Source: CBFIJI01 sp965662885
GTDB lineage: Bacteria > Bacteroidota > Bacteroidia > Flavobacteriales > Flavobacteriaceae
Direction of reading: 5' to 3'
DNA length: 10,163 bases
NCBI GenBank assembly: GCA_965662885.1
Contig: CBFIJI010000077.1
Coordinates: 1 to 10,163 of the forward strand
Shown here: positions 1 through 6,424 of the stretch, piece by piece
Numbering within the stretch: position 1 is the stretch's first letter
Layout: every line of letters starts with the position of its first letter
Position numbers and translations under genes: made by a program
The notes under the pieces: generated by a model
Told to the model about the DNA's origin: nothing
The model's input: the letters and a program-made list of their open reading frames with translations, nothing else
Databases searched by the model: none

Positions 1-2
1 AA

Positions 3-626
3 GCCACACAAGTCATCACACGAATTACGGAAGCTACTGGAGATATTGTGGTAGTAAGTGAAGATCCTTTGGTCGAGGTTCCCGCCTTGCGTTCCACCTC
101 CGTCAATTTAAGTGATAACGATCGCATAGGAACAGAATTTACCTTGACTTATGTTCCAACAAGAAAAGTAAGGATTAGTGGAAATTTTAATATTTTCAAT
201 TCCAAGACCGTTGGTACTTTTGAAGAGGTTGATTTTGGAGCAGAAATTGTAAGTTGGTTTGCTCGAATTAACAGTAGTTTCCCTCTTCCCTTTGGGTTAA
301 CGAGTCAATTAAGGGCATTCTACCGTGGACCAAGAGCTAACGCCCAAACCAAATCACAAGGAGTATTTTCCATGTCTGGAGCTATAAATAAAAATTTATT
401 TGATAAAAAAGCTACGCTTTCTGTTAGAGCAAGTGATATCTTTAATTCCAGCATTGGAAAAAGTACAACGTTAACAGAACAGTTTACCAATTATACGGAG
501 TTTCAATGGCGACAACCAACGTATATTATGACGTTTACCTATAGGATCAATCCTGGAAAGGCGCAACGAGACAAAAGAAGAGCCCAAAATTATGGCGGAG
601 GAAATGAAGGGGAGTTTGACTTCTAA
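3..626 (+). CDS. Outer-membrane beta-barrel protein (TonB-dependent receptor-like), C-terminal part
   Basis: Partial gene: the frame is open from the window edge, so only the last 207 residues are visible. The fragment alternates polar and hydrophobic residues in the way of transmembrane beta-strands, with repeated strand-turn units such as GTEFTLTYVP, VRISGNFNIFN, FSMSGAINKNLF and YIMTFTYRIN. The tail ends in a basic, glycine-rich stretch and a terminal Phe (GGGNEGEFDF). This pattern is known from the Bacteroidota outer-membrane barrel family (OMP_b-brl_3) that sits behind a carboxypeptidase-like domain and plug in TonB-dependent-receptor-like proteins. It should lie in the outer membrane. 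The substrate cannot be told from this fragment; the plug and N-terminus lie outside the window. The in-frame Met at 48 is internal to the barrel and is not a start. A strong terminator follows the stop directly. Family assignment is confident; transport function is inferred. Confidence 0.85.
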   Translation, partial: ATQVITRITEATGDIVVVSEDPLVEVPALRSTSVNLSDNDRIGTEFTLTYVPTRKVRISGNFNIFNSKTVGTFEEVDFGAEIVSWFARINSSFPLPFGLTSQLRAFYRGPRANAQTKSQGVFSMSGAINKNLFDKKATLSVRASDIFNSSIGKSTTLTEQFTNYTEFQWRQPTYIMTFTYRINPGKAQRDKRRAQNYGGGNEGEFDF

Positions 627-628
627 AC

Positions 629-658
629 AAAAAAAGGGGCTTAAAAGCCCCTTTTTTT
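629..658. terminator. Bidirectional rho-independent terminator between convergent genes
   Basis: A perfect hairpin of GGGGCT (636-641) with AGCCCC (646-651) closes a 4-nt loop. It is flanked by seven A (629-635) and seven T (652-658), which also pair with each other. Read on either strand it is a GC stem followed by a T-run, so it can end transcription of the receptor gene from the left and of the small minus-strand gene from the right. It begins 3 nt after the receptor stop codon, and the minus-strand stop codon sits on its T-run. Confidence 0.92.
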
Positions 659-830
659 ATGTTGTTGTTTCTTCAATTTTTTCTTTGCGTTTTGTTTGAA
701 AATATTCAATTAACGCACCAACCAGCCAATAAGGGATGACAAATGTTAAAAGAAATATCATCAGCCAAAAGCCCAAGGTTAAAATACTGAGAAAAGCTAA
801 AAATCCTAAATACTGGTCAAATTCAAACAT
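657..830 (-). CDS. Small hypothetical membrane protein (57 aa)
   Basis: An intact reading frame of 57 codons starts with ATG at 830 and stops with TAA at 657-659. The product begins MFEFDQYLGFLAFLSILTLG. A nearly unbroken hydrophobic stretch runs from about residue 8 to 41 (LGFLAFLSILTLGFWLMIFL, then TFVIPYWLVGALIEYF), which would fit two short membrane helices with a turn near Pro33. A charged lysine- and glutamate-rich tail (QTKRKEKIEETTT) follows and is probably cytoplasmic. Three facts support a real gene: the membrane-protein composition, a near-perfect Bacteroidota promoter 19 nt upstream, and a shared terminator placed exactly at its stop codon. I do not recognise the family and assign no function. 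There is no Shine-Dalgarno sequence, which is common in Bacteroidota. Confidence 0.7.
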   Translation of the reverse strand: MFEFDQYLGFLAFLSILTLGFWLMIFLLTFVIPYWLVGALIEYFQTKRKEKIEETTT

Positions 831-848
831 AATCTTAAATTGATATCA

Positions 849-880
849 CAAAAATAAATATTTTTTAATTGCCATTTCAA
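849..880 (-). promoter_or_regulatory. Predicted Bacteroidota-type promoter for the small gene at 657-830
   Basis: Reading the minus strand, TATTTTTG (849-856) matches the -7 consensus TAnnTTTG exactly. A TTG (878-880) lies 21 nt upstream, within the 17-23 nt spacing known for flavobacterial promoters. The predicted transcript would start near 842, giving a leader of only about 12 nt before the ATG at 830. In AT-rich DNA such matches also occur by chance, so this is a plausible prediction rather than a firm call. Confidence 0.5.
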
Positions 881-984
881 TGAAATTAGAAATATTTATA
901 CCAACTATTAACATAAAAATCTTTGCCTTTTTTAAAATGCATTCCATTGAAACCCATTATTTTTACAGTATAAATTAATATGCC

Positions 985-2382
985 ATGGAATACCGTATCG
1001 AAAAAGACACTTTAGGAGAGGTTAAAGTACCTGCTGATGTTTATTGGGGAGCACAAACAGAACGTTCAAGAAATAATTTTAAAATTGGTCCTGCGGGAAC
1101 AATGCCTTTAGAAATTATATACGGTTTTGCACATTTAAAAAAAGCGGCCGCCTTTACCAATCATAAATTAAACGTATTGACAATCGAAAAACGAGATGCT
1201 ATCGCCGCAGTTTGTGATGAAATCCTAAGTGGACAACACGACCAACAATTCCCTTTAGTGATCTGGCAAACAGGTTCTGGAACCCAGAGCAATATGAATG
1301 TCAACGAAGTTATTGCTAACCGCGCACATGTTTTGGCGGGTAAAAAAATGGGGGAAGGTGAAAAAACACTTCAACCCAACGACGATGTCAACAAATCGCA
1401 ATCCTCTAACGACACCTTCCCAACCGCCATGCATATTGCTGCCTATAGCAAAATCATATCCACAACACTTCCAGGAGTAGAACATCTTAAAGCAAGCCTA
1501 CAAGCCAAATCAGAAGCGTTTAAAAAAGTAGTTAAAATTGGAAGAACCCATTTGATGGATGCTACCCCTCTTACCCTTGGTCAAGAATTTTCTGGCTATG
1601 TGTCCCAATTGGACCATGGGATAAAGGCATTAAAAAACACTCTCAGTCACCTGTCAGAATTGGCTTTAGGAGGAACTGCTGTAGGAACAGGAATCAATAC
1701 CCCAAAGGGCTATGCCGTAGAAGTTGCTCAATTTATTGCTGAATTTACAGGACACCCCTTTATCACAGCACACAATAAATTTGAAGCTCTTGCTGCACAC
1801 GATGCCATTGTAGAATCGCATGGAGCACTAAAACAATTGGCTGTCTCCCTCAATAAAATTGGAAATGACATTCGCCTAATGGCCTCTGGACCCCGTTCAG
1901 GAATTGGAGAAATCATTATTCCTGCTAACGAGCCAGGAAGTTCTATCATGCCAGGAAAAGTAAATCCAACTCAATGCGAGGCACTAACCATGGTATGTTC
2001 TCAAGTGCTTGGTAACGATATGGCCATCGCTGTTGGTGGCGCACAAGGACATTACGAATTAAACGTTTTTAAGCCTGTTATGGCGGCCAATATCATTCAA
2101 TCAGCACAACTTATAGGAGATGCCTGCAGAAGCTTTGCTGACCACTGTGTAGTCGGTATTGAACCCAACAAAAAAAGAATTAATGAATTGGTCAATAACT
2201 CGCTAATGTTGGTTACTGCACTGAACACAAAAATTGGCTACTATAAAGCAGCTGAAATCGCTAATAAAGCCCATCAAGAAGGAACCACTTTAAAAGAAGC
2301 TGCCTTGGCCCTTGATTATCTTACGGGAAAAGAATTTGACGCTTGGGTAAAACCAGAAGAGATGATTGGGCATGACGACTAA
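985..2382 (+). CDS. fumC: Fumarate hydratase class II (fumarase C)
   Basis: Catalyses the reversible hydration of fumarate to L-malate in the TCA cycle. It is a cytoplasmic, metal-free homotetramer of the fumarase/aspartase superfamily. The 465 residues match the usual length (E. coli FumC has 467). Visible motifs in order: TGSGTQSNMN (96-105) and SSNDTFPTAM (140-149) of the substrate pocket; GRTHLMDATPLT (186-197), with His189 equivalent to the catalytic His188 of E. coli; and the superfamily signature GSSIMPGKVNP (318-328) on the mobile loop, with the catalytic serine (E. coli Ser318) and Lys325. The start ATG at 985 gives the standard N-terminus MEYRIEKDTLGEVKVP. A GNAT gene overlaps its 3' end, suggesting co-transcription. 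The 154 nt upstream of the ATG (831-984) hold no further gene and no clear plus-strand promoter: TATTTTTA at 958-965 resembles a -7 box but has no well-spaced TTG. Confidence 0.97.
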   Translation: MEYRIEKDTLGEVKVPADVYWGAQTERSRNNFKIGPAGTMPLEIIYGFAHLKKAAAFTNHKLNVLTIEKRDAIAAVCDEILSGQHDQQFPLVIWQTGSGTQSNMNVNEVIANRAHVLAGKKMGEGEKTLQPNDDVNKSQSSNDTFPTAMHIAAYSKIISTTLPGVEHLKASLQAKSEAFKKVVKIGRTHLMDATPLTLGQEFSGYVSQLDHGIKALKNTLSHLSELALGGTAVGTGINTPKGYAVEVAQFIAEFTGHPFITAHNKFEALAAHDAIVESHGALKQLAVSLNKIGNDIRLMASGPRSGIGEIIIPANEPGSSIMPGKVNPTQCEALTMVCSQVLGNDMAIAVGGAQGHYELNVFKPVMAANIIQSAQLIGDACRSFADHCVVGIEPNKKRINELVNNSLMLVTALNTKIGYYKAAEIANKAHQEGTTLKEAALALDYLTGKEFDAWVKPEEMIGHDD

Positions 2383-2845
2383 CGATTTGGCTATAGTACC
2401 CTTTAAAAAAGAGTACGCAAAAGACTTTAATGACCTTAATATAGCTTGGCTAGAGAAATTCTTTGTGGTAGAACCCTACGATAAAGAGCTCTTGGAGAAC
2501 TGTCAAGAGTTAATCCTCGATAAAGGCGGATTTATCTTTTTTGGATTGTTAGACGGTAAAGTCATAGGTACACTCGCCTTGATAAAACTAGAAAACGGCA
2601 TCTATGAATTAGGAAAGATGGCGGTGGAAGAATCCCACCAAGGAAAAGGCTATGGAAATGAATTGTTACGTTTTATTATTCGTTTTTCGCAACAGCAACA
2701 CTGGGTTAAACTCCTACTCTATTCCAGTACCCTACTTAAAAATTCAATTCACCTCTATAGAAAATTTGGGTTCGTCGAAATCCCTATAGGCAACGCCCCC
2801 TACAAACGGGGGGACATCAAAATGGAACTAGTACTTAAAAATTAA
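2372..2845 (+). CDS. GNAT family N-acetyltransferase
   Basis: A 157-residue single-domain acetyltransferase of the GCN5-related fold, expected to move an acetyl group from acetyl-CoA to an amine. The acceptor is unknown. Motif A is clear: GKMAVEESHQGKGYGNELL (81-99), where Q90-G-K-G93-Y-G95 forms the pyrophosphate-binding loop. Motif B follows as SIHLYRKFGF (125-134). The end, YKRGDIKMELVLKN, resembles the last strand of many small GNATs. I chose the ATG at 2372, which overlaps the fumC 3' end by 11 nt; a TTG at 2366 would add two residues but is less likely. The overlap suggests one transcript and coupled translation with fumC, though nothing links its substrate to fumarate. Its stop codon shares bases with the stop of the convergent ettA. 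Confidence 0.88.
   Translation: MTTNDLAIVPFKKEYAKDFNDLNIAWLEKFFVVEPYDKELLENCQELILDKGGFIFFGLLDGKVIGTLALIKLENGIYELGKMAVEESHQGKGYGNELLRFIIRFSQQQHWVKLLLYSSTLLKNSIHLYRKFGFVEIPIGNAPYKRGDIKMELVLKN
2796..2812. other. G/C-run hairpin inside the GNAT 3' end
   Basis: CCCCC (2796-2800) can pair with GGGGG (2808-2812) across a 7-nt loop. Runs of five C and six G stand out in this AT-rich region. The hairpin lies inside the GNAT coding sequence and about 30 nt past the ettA stop on the other strand. There is no T-run on either side, so it is not a classical terminator. It could mark or protect the 3' end of the ettA transcript, but that is speculation. Confidence 0.3.
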
Positions 2846-4536
2846 TCGCGTGTCATGCGTTTGTACTGAATACGTTTCGGCATAATATCTTCACCAAGAC
2901 GTTTCTTTTTATTTTCTTCATAATCAGAATAAGAACCTTCAAAAAAGTAAACTTGTGAGTCCCCTTCAAAAGCAAGGATATGCGTACAAACCCGATCTAA
3001 GAACCATCGGTCATGAGAAATAACAACAGCACAACCTGCAAAGTTTTCCAAACCTTCTTCTAAAGCCCTAAGGGTATTGACATCTAAGTCATTTGTTGGC
3101 TCATCCAATAAAAGGACATTTCCTTCTTCTTTTAAAGTCATTGCTAAATGGAGGCGATTTCGCTCTCCACCAGAAAGGGCTGCTACTTTTTTATTTTGTT
3201 CACTCCCACTAAAATTAAAACGGCTTAGGTAGGCTCTGGAGTTGACTTGACGTCCCCCCATCATCACCATATCTTGTTCATCACAAAAATTTGCCCAAAT
3301 TGATTTTGAAGGATCAATATTACTATGTGATTGATCAACATAAGCCACCTTTACAGTCTCCCCAAGTGAAAAAGTTCCTGCATCAGTATTTTCTTCTCCC
3401 AAAATCATTCGGAAAAGAGTTGTTTTACCGGCCCCATTTGGTCCAATAATCCCAACAATTCCAGCTTGTGGAAGCGTGAAATTTAAATCTTCATACAACA
3501 GCTTGTCTCCAAATGCTTTGCGAATATTTTTAGCCTCAATAACATTGGTTCCTAAACGGGGACCATTGGGGACATATATTTCTAATTTTTCATCGACCAT
3601 TTTTTGATCTTGACTCATCAAACGATCGTAGTTGGATAATCGTGCTTTTTGTTTTGACTGCCTACCCTTTGGAGCCATTCGAACCCATTCCAATTCCCGT
3701 TCCAAGGTTTTTTGACGTTTGGAGGCTTGTTTTTGTTCCTGAGCTAAACGTTTGGATTTTTGATCTAACCAAGAAGAATAATTTCCTTTCCATGGGATTC
3801 CTTCTCCCCGATCTAATTCCAAAATCCATCCAGCCACATTATCCAAGAAATATCGGTCGTGCGTTACTGCTATCACCGTTCCCTGATATTTTGCCAAATG
3901 ATGTTCTAACCAATGGACAGACTCAGCGTCCAAGTGGTTGGTCGGTTCATCCAATAAAAGGATTTCTGGTTTTTGCAAGAGCAAACGACATAAAGCCACA
4001 CGGCGGCGTTCCCCTCCAGAAAGGTGCTCAATCGTTTGATCAGCTGGTGGAGTACGGAGAGCATCCATAGCCAATTCTAATTGATTATCTAACTCCCATG
4101 CGTTACGAGCATCAATTTCATCTTGAAGAACCGCTTGACGGTCCATCAATTGTTGCATTTTATCCGCATTTTCATAAACTTCTGGCAAGCCAAATTGGTC
4201 GTTAATCTTATTGTATTCCTCCAAAATCGCAACCGTTTCGGCAACCCCTTCTTTGACCACTTCAATAACTGTTTTCGAAGAATCCATTTGAGGTTCTTGT
4301 TCTAAGTAACCGATTTTATAACCAGAGGAAAAAACAACATCTCCTTGATAGTTTTTATCCAGACCTGCAATAATTTTTAGAAGGGATGACTTTCCAGAAC
4401 CATTAAGTCCTAGAATACCAATTTTTGCTCCATAAAAGAAACTGAGGTAAATATTTTTTAAAACAGGTTTATTTGCTCCGGGATAGGTCTTGGAAACCCC
4501 AGTCATTGAAAAAATAATTTTATTGTCTTCTGCCAT
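2842..4536 (-). CDS. ettA: Energy-dependent translational throttle protein EttA (ABC-F ATPase)
   Basis: A soluble ABC-F protein that binds the ribosomal E site and, in E. coli, gates entry into elongation according to the ATP/ADP ratio. The 564 residues compare with 555 in E. coli. Two ABC domains are complete. Domain 1: Walker A GLNGSGKS (43-50), signature LSGGERRRV (172-180), Walker B LLLDEPTN with Glu197, and switch His226. Domain 2: Walker A GPNGAGKT (365-372), signature LSGGERNRL (454-462), Walker B LLLDEPTN with Glu479, and His508. A charged interdomain linker (about 260-315) separates them, as in ABC-F proteins, and an arm insertion lies around 95-145. The closing PKRIQYKRMTRD matches the EttA tail and separates it from Uup and antibiotic-resistance ABC-F types. 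No membrane segments are present. The gene starts 2 nt after a small membrane-protein gene, so the two form an operon. Confidence 0.95.
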   Translation of the reverse strand: MAEDNKIIFSMTGVSKTYPGANKPVLKNIYLSFFYGAKIGILGLNGSGKSSLLKIIAGLDKNYQGDVVFSSGYKIGYLEQEPQMDSSKTVIEVVKEGVAETVAILEEYNKINDQFGLPEVYENADKMQQLMDRQAVLQDEIDARNAWELDNQLELAMDALRTPPADQTIEHLSGGERRRVALCRLLLQKPEILLLDEPTNHLDAESVHWLEHHLAKYQGTVIAVTHDRYFLDNVAGWILELDRGEGIPWKGNYSSWLDQKSKRLAQEQKQASKRQKTLERELEWVRMAPKGRQSKQKARLSNYDRLMSQDQKMVDEKLEIYVPNGPRLGTNVIEAKNIRKAFGDKLLYEDLNFTLPQAGIVGIIGPNGAGKTTLFRMILGEENTDAGTFSLGETVKVAYVDQSHSNIDPSKSIWANFCDEQDMVMMGGRQVNSRAYLSRFNFSGSEQNKKVAALSGGERNRLHLAMTLKEEGNVLLLDEPTNDLDVNTLRALEEGLENFAGCAVVISHDRWFLDRVCTHILAFEGDSQVYFFEGSYSDYEENKKKRLGEDIMPKRIQYKRMTRD

Positions 4537-4538
4537 AA

Positions 4539-4721
4539 TTATAATCTTCCGCGCATTGCATTAAAGGCCCAAGCAACTACATAGAATCCTACGCCTACCA
4601 AACTAAAACCAATTGCTATTTCATTGTATTTGTAAAGCCCCATCAAGATTAATGCAGTACCCAATATAAAAAGAACAAGCGCTGAATATCCTAAAATCTT
4701 ATTTTTATTTAAATTCATCAT
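4539..4721 (-). CDS. Small two-helix membrane protein upstream of ettA (CAL67264-like)
   Basis: A 60-residue protein starting MMNLNKNKILGYSALVLFIL. It has two hydrophobic helices, about residues 10-29 and 35-54, joined by a short polar turn (YKYNE), and ends in a basic tail (NAMRGRL). From memory it resembles a short flavobacterial family named after the Gramella locus CAL67264, which has no known function; I could not check this. Two adjacent ATG codons (4719-4721 and 4716-4718) could each be the start, so the protein may be one residue shorter. The stop is 2 nt from the ettA start, and a good promoter lies just upstream, so it should be the first gene of the ettA operon. Real gene: confident. 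Family name: moderate. Confidence 0.82.
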   Translation of the reverse strand: MMNLNKNKILGYSALVLFILGTALILMGLYKYNEIAIGFSLVGVGFYVVAWAFNAMRGRL

Positions 4722-4728
4722 AATGAGG

Positions 4729-4768
4729 GTCTTTTAATGGACAAATATCCAACTTTTATTTAAAAGAC
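4729..4768. repeat. Perfect 9-bp inverted repeat bracketing the ettA-operon promoter
   Basis: GTCTTTTAA (4729-4737) and its exact reverse complement TTAAAAGAC (4760-4768) are separated by 22 nt. The half-site centres are 31 bp apart, about three helical turns, so both would face the same side of the DNA. One arm covers the predicted start of transcription and the other touches the -33 element of the minus-strand promoter. This is the geometry of an operator for a dimeric regulator, but chance cannot be excluded in AT-rich DNA. Confidence 0.45.
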
Positions 4769-4770
4769 AA
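4742..4770 (-). promoter_or_regulatory. Predicted promoter of the small membrane protein-ettA operon
   Basis: On the minus strand, GATATTTG (4742-4749) matches the Bacteroidota -7 box TAnnTTTG at all positions but the first. A TTG (4768-4770) lies 18 nt upstream, at the expected spacing. Transcription would begin near 4735, leaving about 14 nt before the first ATG. No equally good promoter is visible for the divergent carboxylase gene; the closest -7-like string there is TACTTTAG at 4785-4792, without a spaced TTG. Confidence 0.5.
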
Positions 4771-4810
4771 CCTATAGAAATTATTACTTTAGCAAAAACA
4801 GAAGGCGAAC

Positions 4811-6424
4811 ATGAATCTGGAATTCGAAAAAAACAAAGATCATCTTAAACTTGCTTGGTCTGCAATTCAGCAACAAGAAAGAACCCTTAAACTAGGGGGT
4901 GGAAAAGTACGCTTAGACAAACTCCGCTCCAAAGGGAAAATGACTGCACGGGAACGTGTCAACTATTTGGTAGATACTGATTCAGAAGTTTTTGAAATTG
5001 GAATTTTGGCCGCCTCGGGTATGTATGAAGAACATGGAGGATGTCCTGCAGCAGGGGTTGTTGTCGTTCTAGGATATGTTGCCAAACGTCTTTGTTTAAT
5101 CGTGGCTAATGACGCTTCTGTTAAAGCTGGGGCATGGTTTCCAATGACCGCAAAGAAAAATTTACGTGCTCAAGAAATAGCTATGGAAAACCGGCTCCCT
5201 ATCATTTACTTGGTTGATAGTGCTGGTGTTTTTTTACCGATGCAAGAAGATATTTTTCCAGATAAAGAACATTTTGGTCGCATCTTTAGAAATAATGCTA
5301 AAATGAGTAGTAGTGGGATTGTACAAATTGCTGCAGTAATGGGAAGTTGTGTTGCTGGAGGTGCCTATTTGCCCATTATGTCGGACGAAGCTATCATAGT
5401 TGACAAAACAGCGAGCATTTTTTTGGCAGGAAGCTATTTAGTTAAGGCGGCAATAGGAGAAAGTATTGACAACGAAAGTCTGGGTGGTGCAACCACCCAC
5501 TCTGAAATAAGTGGTGTCACAGACTATAAAGCTAAAAATGACGAAGATGCCTTAGATCGAATTCAAGCCCTCGTAGGTAAAATAGGTGCAGCTGAAAACG
5601 CAGGGTTTAATCGGGTAGTAGCTCAGGATCCTAAAAAAGCAGCAAATGAAATTTATGGTGTTTTACCCAAAACACGCTCAAAGCCCTATGACACTTATGC
5701 TCTTTTAGATCATTTAGTGGATGCCAATTCGATGGAAGAGTATAAAAAAGGCTATGGACAAACATTGATAACTACCTATGCACGTATAGACGGTTGGGCA
5801 GTAGGAATAATTGCTAATCAGCGTAAAATTGTAAAATCCAAAAAAGGAGAAATGCAAATTGGTGGTGTGATTTATAGCGACTCTGCGGATAAAGCCACTC
5901 GATTTATTGCCAATTGTAATCAACGGAAGATACCATTGGTTTTTTTACAAGATGTCACTGGGTTTATGGTTGGCAGTACAGCTGAGCACGGAGGAATCAT
6001 TAAAGATGGAGCAAAAATGGTGAATGCAGTTTCAAATTCCGTAGTGCCAAAATTTACTGTCGTTATTGGGAATTCTTATGGTGCAGGTAACTACGCCATG
6101 TGTGGAAAAGCCTACGATCCAAGACTGATTGTGGCTTGGCCTTCTGCACGAATGGCAGTGATGGGAGGAGAACAAGCCGCAAATGTTTTATTGGGTATTG
6201 AAAAATCTGGAAAGAAATTAACCGAAAAACAAGAAACGGCCTTGCTTGAAAAAATTAAATCAAAATATGACGAGCAAACATCTCCTGTTTATGCGGCCTC
6301 CCGATTATGGACGGATGCTATTATTGACCCAGGAGCGACTAGAAATTGGATCAGTATGGGTATCGAGGCAGCCAATAATGCTCCATTAAAAGAAGCCTTT
6401 AATTTAGGCTTACTTCAAGTCTAA
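4811..6424 (+). CDS. Acyl-CoA carboxylase carboxyltransferase (beta) subunit, methylcrotonyl-CoA carboxylase-like
   Basis: Transfers carboxyl from carboxybiotin on a partner alpha subunit to an acyl-CoA. The 537 residues hold the two crotonase-fold halves of the carboxyltransferase: N domain about 30-290, C domain about 290-530. Oxyanion-hole glycine loops are visible at GSCVAGGAYLP (178-188) and GNSYGAGNYAMCGKAYDPR (420-438). The stretch LRAQEIAMENRLPIIYLVDS (118-137), followed by FPDKEHFGRIF (149-159), is the pattern of methylcrotonyl-CoA carboxylase beta (leucine breakdown, known as MccB or LiuB) rather than propionyl-CoA carboxylase, and the length also fits. Substrate remains inferred. 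No biotin carboxylase, biotin carrier or other leucine-pathway gene is in the window, so the partner is encoded elsewhere. AGAAGG (4800-4805), 5 nt before the ATG, is a possible ribosome-binding site. The 3' end overlaps convergent menE by 15 nt. Confidence 0.9.
   Translation: MNLEFEKNKDHLKLAWSAIQQQERTLKLGGGKVRLDKLRSKGKMTARERVNYLVDTDSEVFEIGILAASGMYEEHGGCPAAGVVVVLGYVAKRLCLIVANDASVKAGAWFPMTAKKNLRAQEIAMENRLPIIYLVDSAGVFLPMQEDIFPDKEHFGRIFRNNAKMSSSGIVQIAAVMGSCVAGGAYLPIMSDEAIIVDKTASIFLAGSYLVKAAIGESIDNESLGGATTHSEISGVTDYKAKNDEDALDRIQALVGKIGAAENAGFNRVVAQDPKKAANEIYGVLPKTRSKPYDTYALLDHLVDANSMEEYKKGYGQTLITTYARIDGWAVGIIANQRKIVKSKKGEMQIGGVIYSDSADKATRFIANCNQRKIPLVFLQDVTGFMVGSTAEHGGIIKDGAKMVNAVSNSVVPKFTVVIGNSYGAGNYAMCGKAYDPRLIVAWPSARMAVMGGEQAANVLLGIEKSGKKLTEKQETALLEKIKSKYDEQTSPVYAASRLWTDAIIDPGATRNWISMGIEAANNAPLKEAFNLGLLQV
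6387..6411 (-). terminator. Weak candidate terminator after menE
   Basis: On the minus strand AAGCCT (6411-6406) pairs with AGGCTT (6398-6393) over a 7-nt loop, followed by CTTTTAA. The hairpin starts inside the menE stop codon. The stem is short and the T-run is only four bases, and it lies inside the coding end of the convergent carboxylase gene, so it is at best a weak terminator. No other terminator-like structure was seen at this junction. Confidence 0.25.

Noticed and set aside
918..965. Possible fumC promoter boxes (AATCTTTG at 918-925, TATTTTTA at 958-965)
   Set aside because: Each has one mismatch to TAnnTTTG and neither has a TTG at 17-23 nt spacing, so neither is called.
1138..1152. 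GC-rich patch (GCGGCCGCC) in fumC as a possible foreign insertion
   Set aside because: It encodes the normal KKAAAF stretch of fumarase in frame, with no break in the family alignment pattern.
2796..2812. G/C hairpin as a rho-independent terminator
   Set aside because: No T-run follows the stem on either strand; it is listed only as a structure.
3642..4070. A 142-codon open frame on the plus strand opposite ettA
   Set aside because: It lies entirely antisense to the well-supported ettA gene, its translation has no recognisable domain and is rich in Pro and Phe as expected from an antisense shadow, and no promoter was seen.
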